This document shows positions 57,046 through 64,000 of a stretch of 64,000 nt of DNA, piece after piece. Below the pieces are notes generated by a model. The model made no database searches, was not told the DNA's origin, and saw only the letters and a list, made by a program, of their open reading frames with translations. Position 1 is the stretch's first letter. Each line of letters begins with the position of its first letter. Made by a program: the position numbers and the translations under genes. The DNA comes from Eleusine coracana subsp. coracana (taxonomy: Eukaryota; Streptophyta; Magnoliopsida; Poales; Poaceae): assembly GCA_032690845.1 (NCBI GenBank), contig CM064417.1, forward strand, positions 21,802,808 through 21,866,807, read 5' to 3'.

Positions 57046-58533
57046 TGTGACACCCAGGTGTATCATTTCTACTTAGCAAGCATGCTGAGCACAAAATTAA
57101 AGCTAAAGTGGAACATAAAATGATAGAGTACCCACCCAATTTGAATTAATTACAGGCAATTAAAAACCTTGCATACAAGGTTGTGAAGAAATTTAAATTT
57201 TTCTATGCAACATGTGCCAAGTAATTACATCATTATTATGGGAATAATAAAATAGAATTTTAGACAAAAATGAGCATTTTATCTTATTGGGAAGTACCCT
57301 AAATAATTAACTAAAGCCTAGAAAGCTTTCCAATTTCAATTTAAATTCTAAAGTAATTATAACATTTCTGGCCAAATGGACCCCATCAGAGCACCAAAAG
57401 TATCTCAAAGGACCTATGTGCAAAATTCCAACTCATTTGGATCCCAGGAACTATTTTAAATTGAATATTCTTTAAACCAGGGACTGTTTTGTAATTTTGG
57501 GAAAACATGAGGGATGCCAGGGAAGTTTCCCTATCTTCTTCCTCCTGGCGCCAGCACCGAAGGAACCCGCACCTGCCACCCGTGCTTTCTTTTCTACCAC
57601 CTCAAGACTCGATGCCGCACCCACTGGTCGCCCGCCGTTGCGTCACCATCTCCGGCCATCCCCAGCCGCTGCCACGGCCGTCACTCGCCACAAAAGGACG
57701 CCAATTTCTCCTCTGCCCGACACCGACATGACCGCTGTCGCGCCCGCCCTGTCTCCTCACGTCTAGCAGCTCCCGGTCTCTTGACAGTGTGCAAAACCGC
57801 ACACGCGCACCCACCCACGGACCACGACCACAACCCCGGGTTCACTCAGCTTTTAAACACCCCCCTCAGCCTCATTTTCTTCTCCCTGCGCTCGTCAATG
57901 TGGAGCTATAGCTCAAGCTTGTGCCCTGTCGCTCCAGCATCTCCCCGGCTCAGCAAAACACACATTTGGCCACGCAATACCATACTATAGCTTCCCATGT
58001 CTCTCACTTACTGTGCCCTTCTTTAGATCGAGCCAATTGCAGAAATTGTTCTATTATCTTTTTCGGCGAGCTCCACCGATGCCGGCTCAATATTATGAAT
58101 CTCTGGTGAGCCATTGTACTTCGTTCCTTCTCCCTCGTGAGCGCAACTTCCCGACAATCATTACGCGACCAAAACTCCCAATGTTTCATGTCTTGAGGTG
58201 AACGTAATCAGAATTCTTCCGGTCGTCGTCTCCCTGTTCCGACCAACCTCACCCCTCGCCGATGATCTCTAGGATCCAATCCTCCTTGATGCAACCAAGC
58301 CTGATGACGGTCTTCGTGATGCCACCATGAAGCCGCAAGACCATACTATGCGTGATTTGGTGCAGCTCACCATTTTCGTGACGCCGCCAAAGGTCTCATT
58401 CTGCCGCCACTTGACAATGACCTATCTTCGATGAGCCTTTGTCCTCGCGAACACCTCCAACCGACATGCCTCGACATGCGCATCATTCCCGCATGCGCAT
58501 GGCGTGACTCCGACGCACGCAGCGCTCGACGAC
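57046..58533 (+). repeat. LTR-like fragment related to the Tekay-type LTR
   Basis: It begins TGTGACACCC. To about 57500 it runs parallel to 9483-9990, with shared blocks such as AAATAATTAA, AAGCCTAGAAA, GGACCTATGTGCAAAAT and CATTTGGA. A pyrimidine-rich, GC-rich part (57500-58500) follows, as seen in long gypsy LTR leaders. It is cut at 58533 by the CACTA element, and no end or primer-binding site is visible. Open frames inside are probably chance. Confidence 0.45.
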
Positions 58534-58620
58534 CACTAGTAGAAATGTGCACACCAATGATGTTCCAATTTCATCACAGCAGAGTGAAATTTCATCATAG
58601 AAGGTTTTCCGTGATGACTT

Positions 58621-58644
58621 TATGATGAATTTGGATTCATCATA
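58621..58644. repeat. Perfect hairpin in the CACTA subterminal region
   Basis: TATGATGAAT and ATTCATCATA are perfectly complementary arms around the loop TTGG. TGATGA-type motifs recur around it, as expected for transposase-binding subterminal repeats. Confidence 0.8.
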
Positions 58645-58868
58645 GACCTGTCATCACAGAAGACCTACCGTGATGAATCGTCACATTTGTCACAAAAGAA
58701 TACCCTTTTATGACATAACCTTTCCGCGTCACAGAACTCATTTCACTTCTATGACGGTGAAGAAAAATGTCATTGAAGAGGTTCCGCACCACCGTGGTGC
58801 CGACGTTGCAAGCCGACGTGGCACTAGCCACGCTGGCGCATGATGTGGCAGATCTACGTGGTGAGGGC

Positions 58869-59259
58869 CATGTGTCATCCTTGCAGAGCGTCACATGCCG
58901 CCTCCTAGGAGTGTCACGCGTCCCCTTTCACAACCCCCATGTGCCACCTTCTTAAGGTGCCGCATGTCATCTTGGTTGTACCCCACGTGTCCCTTTCATA
59001 GAGCTCCACGTGTCCTTTTTCCGGAGCGACACGTGTCTCATTCAAACAGAGCCACATGTCTCTTTCGTAGAGCGCCATGTGTCTCTTTCTCAGGTCGCCA
59101 CTTTTCTCATTCCTAGTTCACCACGTGTCTCTTTTGTAGAGAGCCACGTTTCTCTTTTGTAGGTTGACACGTGTTTTGCGCTAAATGCACCATTTGTACA
59201 TTTTCTGGTTTGCCTCGTGTTGCATCACAAAGCCGCCACATGCCCAGTTGCAACTGGAC
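58869..59259. repeat. 23-bp tandem array with CACGTG core (17 units)
   Basis: Units begin every 23 bases without a single indel: 58869, 58892, 58915, 58938, 58961, 58984, 59007, 59030, 59053, 59076, 59099, 59122, 59145, 59168, 59191, 59214 and 59237. The consensus start is CACGTGTCTC followed by a T-rich part, GTAGAG and GC. Outer units are more divergent than the central ones. CACGTG with a following TC is the G-box/ABRE-type core in plants. Confidence 0.9.
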
Positions 59260-59504
59260 GTCGAGCGCATTTCCAAATGGGCCATGTTTTGGCTCTCAAA
59301 TTTGACAGAAACGGCAGGATTTCCATCAACAAAATCACACAATGAAACATCACCAGAATATTAGAGAAACATCAACAGAATTATATACACGAGAAACATC
59401 CATAGAGAATCAGAGTTCACCCATCACATACACACTTGATGCATTAGAATGCATCGGAGTTCATCACAGATCATTACAGAAGTTCATCACACATCATCAC
59501 AGGA

Positions 59505-61448
59505 TCATGGGGCAGCTGTAGTTTGAAAGGAGTAACCAGCAGCATTCAAACCGAGGATTTGCTGAAGGAGAGTATTGTTCTCTTCCACCCTCTTCTTGTA
59601 CTCCCCGAACTCCTGTTGTGCCTTCTCGAGCTTTACATCAGCAGCTTCAGCCTTCTTCTTCAGTGCATCCACTTCCACAGCAAGAGAAGCTGCACCATCT
59701 TTTTCACCAGCAAGTTCTTCGCGAAGTTCCCGCAAACCCTCTGTCTCTTGATGGCTCAGTGATAGACCAACATTCCTCAGAAAAGTTCTGGTGCAGCTGC
59801 TCTGGGACAGAACCTTGGAGACAATCTCAGCACTATGCAGTGTTGGTTCCCCATCAACAGGAGCATCTGCCTACGTAGTCTCCATAGACGACTCCAAATT
59901 GGAGAGGAAAATAGATTACTGACAGTGTCAAAGACTCCAAATGAAATGAGTAGAGGGACAATTGCAATGGACATCTTCGACAACACACATAGAGAAGCAG
60001 ATATGGTTGTAACGAGCCTTACCATTGCTTCTCTTGCCACAGGAGTAATGTCATTTTTCTTGCTGATATGGCACACCTTGAACAGTTCAACCGCATTGAG
60101 CTCCTCTTCATCATCATCTTCTTCTCGTGCTCCTAGTCCTTCCAGACCTTCGTGGTGCTGTGCTGCCTGACCATTCTTCTACTTTATCTGGATAAAAGTG
60201 TTTGTCAGACTGACAGAAAATGAAGCATAAACAATGTCCCTAGTGCTTGTTAGACTTACATATTCATGAATGTGTGCAACGTAATAGCGAGATCCAGTTG
60301 CATGATGATACTTTACTTTGGCATGATTTCTCTTGTTCTTTCCAATAGTTTCCTAAAGCAAAACGGCAAGACAGACCGCGTCGATGATGGAGAATGGAAT
60401 ACCATGTAAAAAGAGACTTTAGGAAGAACAGTACCTTGTTCTTTGCACTTGACCACTTCTCACCAAGCTGGCACCACTGTTCATCAGACATAGAAGGAAC
60501 AGGGGAGGTGGTTCTGATCTCATCAGCAAGGACGTTGTTGAAGTAAGTCTGCTTCAACCTATAGCGGGTCTGACATACCGCAGATGTGAACACACTGGAA
60601 CATGCATTCTTTGTTGCCCTGTCCTTGTTCATCGTCAGCCTCCCCTAGTCATGTCAATTAAAATTCTTTGTGAGTTACATCGATTGTCGTAGTTTATTTT
60701 AAAACTACAGGGTGTAGTATAGGCACTTACAAAAGGCCTCATGAGAAAACCGTCAAAGTGCTCAGTATTCTTGTAATCGTTCATGTGGGGCAAGATAGGG
60801 ACTTGATCCCTAATAATAATTCTAGCCTCAGATGCAAATTTTGTAGCTTGTATAGGTTGCTGCGGCCTTGACAAGCCCACAGGTTCAGAGATATGTAGCT
60901 TTCGCCCCATAGAACTAGTCATGCGGCCGAGTAGAACTCCCTTGTTATGGCCCTTGGGCCACCTAGTTTTCCTTGAGGCTACAAAGTTTGCATTCAATTG
61001 TTATATTTCTACTTATATAAATAAAAGATTGAGAATACTGATGATATTTACCAACCTTGATATGTTGATGGGTTCTGCTCTTCACCAACATCATCATGCT
61101 GCTCTTGAACAACATCATCATACTGGTCTTCAACAACATCATTAAGGTGATCTAGAGGTCTCCGATCATGAAAAGGGTTAGCAGGAATTGTTGATTCAGG
61201 GTTTCCCTCTGGACCTTCAAGCTAATGACACTGAAGAAATCATTTTTTCCCACCACCACCAGAATAAACAAAGCATCTACCTCGATTGCAAGAGTTTGGG
61301 ACTCCTCCACCTCTAAGTTTGTATCATCATCCTCTTGAACATTTTCTTCAGCTTCAAGAAGGTAATCTAATGAGCTAGATCCTTCAGGTAATGGATTTGA
61401 GGATAGTCTAAGAGATGCCACTAAATCATGAAGCCCCAAATTAGCCAT
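59505..61448 (-). CDS. CACTA Transposase_24-type (Ptta/En/Spm) protein, seven exons
   Basis: Exons on the minus strand: 61448-61281, 61221-61056, 60978-60731, 60644-60435, 60352-60260, 60178-60023 and 59870-59505. All introns are GT...AG and all joins keep frame, giving 468 residues without a stop. The N-terminus M-A-N-L-G-L-H-D-L-V is preceded by Y-E-R-E-R-E-A-S-I-K-D-N-L-R-R in the same frame, as in family members, so an upstream exon is likely. An acidic region with Asp-Asp repeats follows, then K-T-R-W-P-K-G, W-C-Q-L-G-E-K-W-S-S, K-N-K-R-N-H-A-K-V-K-Y-H-H (the PF03004 signature), E-L-F-K-V-C-H and a C-terminal coiled coil (about residues 395-455). The family is thought to bind transposon DNA and help TNP2-type transposase. 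Expression is not known. Confidence 0.75.
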
Positions 61449-62060
61449 TCTTCTAAGATTATCCTTAATACTTGCCTCACGCTCCCGCTCATAATCAGAT
61501 ATTGGAGTTTGTTAAAGTTGTCAACAAATTTTATGTGTTAGATTGTACTAAACTAAACTACTGATGCCAATCTATAACCCAATAAAACTTTTAGCCCTAT
61601 TCATCAGACCTTGCACTACGTGGCATCTGTGGCCTCCTCCTCATCCGCAACCACGTATTCCCATCTGGCAAGGCGAGGTAGCGGATGAGGTGCGGAATCA
61701 ATAGCAGATGAGGCAGTAGATGGAGGAGGAGGAGGTTCGGTGCGCCCCAACGATGTGAAAGAGGTCGATGACGAGGCGAAGGAGATCCGGATCGGGGTGA
61801 CCATATGGACGAGGCGGAGGAGGAGGCGGAGATCTGGTGCAAGGCGATGGGGTGGAGAACGGTGAAGAGGACGACAATGAGATCTGGTGCACAGCGAAAA
61901 CATCGACAAGGAGGTCCTGTGCGATGGCTTTGAGGAGAATGAGGAGGAGAAGGCGGAGACGAGATCCGGGGCGATAGCTTGGAAGTAGAGGAGAAATGAT
62001 TTGAATTTTCGGGGTGATAGGAGAGAATATATTCGACCATGGCGGCCTAGCACGAGTTGG
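61449..62060 (-). other. 5' region of the CACTA gene
   Basis: It includes the in-frame extension P-I-S-D-Y-E-R-E-R-E upstream of the ATG at 61448. A C/T-rich stretch (61600-62053) on the minus strand has several overlapping open frames, Ser/Pro-rich. It is probably the first exon or 5' untranslated leader. Its exact exon and start are not clear because no splice pair with the right phase was found. Confidence 0.5.
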
Positions 62061-63026
62061 CAGTTATGTCATTGAGTACTCAGAGCCGAAGAATTTGAGT
62101 CAGGGGTATTACTGGCCTTTCATGTTCAAAATTTTGGTGACTGGAGTTTCGACAGGCGGTTTGGTGCCCAACGCTTGTTTGACCCACATGTCATGCAGAT
62201 CCTAGTTCATCTCCAGTTCTTCCCAGTTCTTGATAGAGAGTACGTTTCTGTTTCTGATTCGCAATTAACAACTAAAGTATAGATTGGTCATATAAGGTCA
62301 AAATGAGTTGATTTTTTTTTCTAAAATCGTCGTGCATCTTTTTCATTCTAATAACATAGTTCAAATCTGTAAACTAGTTAATGTTAATATCCATCATCAT
62401 CAAAAAAATATTTGCTTATATCACACAAAAATGATTTTGGTTACCAAACTTTGTGAACATACAAATCTTATCTCTACTATAAAGGCTAAACATTAGGCCT
62501 AAAACACTTAACCTTTTTTTATACCCCATCCAACTCTATTAGTCATTGATTAACAATGATTTGTCGGTCAGGTTCTTAGGTCATCCGAGAGCATACTACA
62601 AATTGCCATATGATTCGTAGGCCTGACGGTGGCACGCGTAACATCTTACACCCTCTAAGACACGTGTCACCTGACTTTCTGGAGATTTTTGCATGCCGAT
62701 CTCCCCAACCCGCCCACAAACAGGATCCGCAATTTCAGTCTATCTTTCCTTTCTGTGTCACCTTCTAATTCCCTGCTTCTTCTTCTGCCTGATTTGAAAA
62801 TCTCGCTCCACTCCGTGCCGCCACCTCATCTTCTGCTTGCCCGTGGCCACTACACATCTACTAGGGCTCGTAGGAGCAAACCGTCTCCATGGCTGGGTCG
62901 AGGGAGATGCAAGCCACCATCATAGCCACGAGCTCCCAAACCAGCTGCAAGAGGAGAAATAACCATCCCTACAGAGCTCATCACCATGCCGCCATCAGAG
63001 GGCACACCCTCATCCCAAGCCGCACT
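62061..63026 (+). other. Unassigned DNA with a Helitron-like 5' end
   Basis: TCTCTACTATAAAGG at 62471, preceded by A, resembles a Helitron 5' end. It is followed by AT-rich and then pyrimidine-rich, exon-like DNA (62690-62990). I found no CTRR 3' end with hairpin. The frame at 62689-62925 has no recognisable domain. No gene is called. Confidence 0.3.
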
Positions 63027-64000
63027 TGTTGACGGTCCTTAAATGCTAAATTCGACCATCAAATCTTGCATAATACATATAAAATAAATAACCAACATAG
63101 TTATAGGAGTTTATTACTAACAATTTCTAAAAATGTTGATGAATGTTTGTATGTAGTTGATGTATAATCAAATTCAAGAAAATATCAGAGTTATAAGAGG
63201 AGAAATAATAAAAGCCCATAAACATACAGTGAGAAGTGGTCAAATGATATATTAGACCTCACCATGTTGAAGCTCCCATCGAGCCGATTGAAACGCATAT
63301 ATAACTTGCCTAAATCGGACTTCGGATGTGAGAGTTATGAAGCACAGAAGATCATATGTTTGGGCTGAACCGATGCTGACGTCAGCACGCGCGGGAGGGG
63401 AAGAGAATAACGGTTCAGGTTGCTTGGCTGAGTGGGAAAGCCCATTACTTGGCCCCTAAGGATGAGTAATAGTCCAAGGAATATTCGCTTATTCATAGGA
63501 AGGCTTCTCCACTCCCCCAATTCACCTCCCACTATAAATAGAGCCCCTCTTCCTCTCATTTTCGACATACAAGAAGAGAGTTTAGAGCTCCACTCCAAAG
63601 GCTTTAGCACTACAAAAGTGCTTAGAAATAGGGAGAGAGTAAGAGAGAGTTGGGGAAAGCGTTGAGCTTATCGATGATCTTCCCCATGCTTGTACGTCGA
63701 CGGATGCTTTCCTTTTCAAGTAAGTATTCGTGTTTTCTCTTTGGTATTTAAGTTTCCTATTTAAGTAAGTTCTTTCTTTATTGCTTACAGGATCATCGCT
63801 CTATCTAGTTAGAGTATCTTAGTCTTCTATAAGCGTGGATCCGAGACTAGGATAGTAATTGATAGCGTAGACGTGGTGTCGAGGCTAGAGGTTATCTTTG
63901 TTTGCCGCGTGCCCCACGGTTTGTAGAGGTAGACGGTAGGTGGTGACAGCCCTGTCTGTCATTAGTAATCCTTAACGTTGGAGTACGTCATAGAGTTGTT
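63027..64000 (+). repeat. Athila-type LTR at the right edge (incomplete)
   Basis: It starts TGTTGACGGTCC at 63027. It carries a TATA box at 63531, a purine-rich leader, and near 63925 the block GGTAGACGGTAGGTGGTGACAGCC, which corresponds to the R/U5 motif of the other Athila LTRs here (7068, 44930, about 15130). The sequence before 63027 is not a polypurine tract, so it is probably a 5' LTR whose element continues to the right. Confidence 0.65.
63531..63540 (+). promoter_or_regulatory. TATA box of the right-edge LTR
   Basis: ACTATAAATA followed by GAGCCCC, similar to the Athila boxes at 6591 and 44513. A purine-rich transcript start region with AAGAAGAGAG follows about 30 bases later. Confidence 0.65.

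Larger units (their letters stand above)
58534..62060 (-). mobile_element. CACTA (En/Spm-like) transposon, right end not seen
   Basis: CACTAGTAGAAA at 58534 is a CACTA terminal sequence, preceded by GAC (58531-58533), a possible 3-bp target duplication. Subterminal DNA with repeated TCATCA/TGATGA motifs and a 23-bp array (58869-59259) follow. The Transposase_24-type gene on the minus strand (59505-61448) is the cargo. I found no second CACTA end and no TNP2-type transposase up to 64000, so the right boundary (62060 is only the end of recognisable sequence) and autonomy are unknown. Confidence 0.7.

Noticed and set aside
57497..57990. Three overlapping frames resembling a gene start after AT-rich DNA
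   Set aside because: The position within an LTR-like sequence, overlap in all three frames and C-rich low complexity argue for an LTR leader and against a host exon.
60921..61145. Plus-strand frame with His-Gln-His repeats
   Set aside because: It is the complement of the Asp/Glu/Gln-rich repeat in the CACTA exon (61221-61056), which fits the spliced minus-strand gene.
61597..62053. Ser/Pro/Leu-rich 147- and 145-residue frames
   Set aside because: They are pyrimidine-rich repeats upstream of the CACTA gene, open in several frames at once. I treat them as a leader or uncertain first exon.

Overview
The window looks like a heterochromatic, intergenic block of a large grass (Poaceae) genome. 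The evidence is the content. It is almost entirely nested LTR retrotransposons of the plant Ty3/gypsy lineages Athila, Tat/Retand and Tekay-like, and of a SIRE/Maximus-type Ty1/copia element. A CACTA DNA transposon, a MITE and many decayed pol fragments complete it. I found no convincing host protein-coding gene, no rRNA or tRNA gene and no CRISPR array. The grass assignment rests on the repeat families and is an inference.

Layout, left to right. 1-7199: the internal region of an Athila-like element (primer-binding site, gag, protease, an Athila ORF1-type protein, polypurine tract) and most of its 3' LTR. It has no reverse transcriptase or integrase. 7200-43576: a SIRE-type copia element on the minus strand, inserted in that LTR with the target duplication TAGTG. 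Inside it sits a Tekay-like gypsy element (9483-37380). That element is in turn filled by an Athila-type LTR on the minus strand (14782-17685) and a long Tat/Retand gypsy element on the minus strand (17686-36368). The reverse transcriptase of the Tat element is split by a small non-autonomous gypsy element (27370-31241) with perfect GCTGG target duplications. This gives at least four nesting levels.

43577-47562 is a second copy of the Athila 3' end and LTR. It again carries a copia LTR at the same TAGTG site, here as a solo LTR, and it is followed by a primer-binding site. 47640-53116 is the 5' end of a further gypsy element on the minus strand with a 3.4 kb LTR and a duplicated TATA region. 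53283-53872 is a Tourist-like MITE, followed by about 3 kb of AT-rich DNA with no recognisable gene. 57046-58533 is an LTR-like fragment cut by a CACTA element that begins at 58534. The CACTA element holds a 17-unit, 23-bp CACGTG array and a Transposase_24-type gene whose seven exons join in one open frame (59505-61448, minus). The window ends in another Athila-type LTR (63027 onward).

Most coding regions are broken by stops and frameshifts. The exceptions are the CACTA transposase gene, the two ORFs of the small nested gypsy element and parts of the copia integrase. Everything was read by eye. LTR ends, target duplications and splice sites were checked base by base where stated. Family names come from motif recognition and not from a search.
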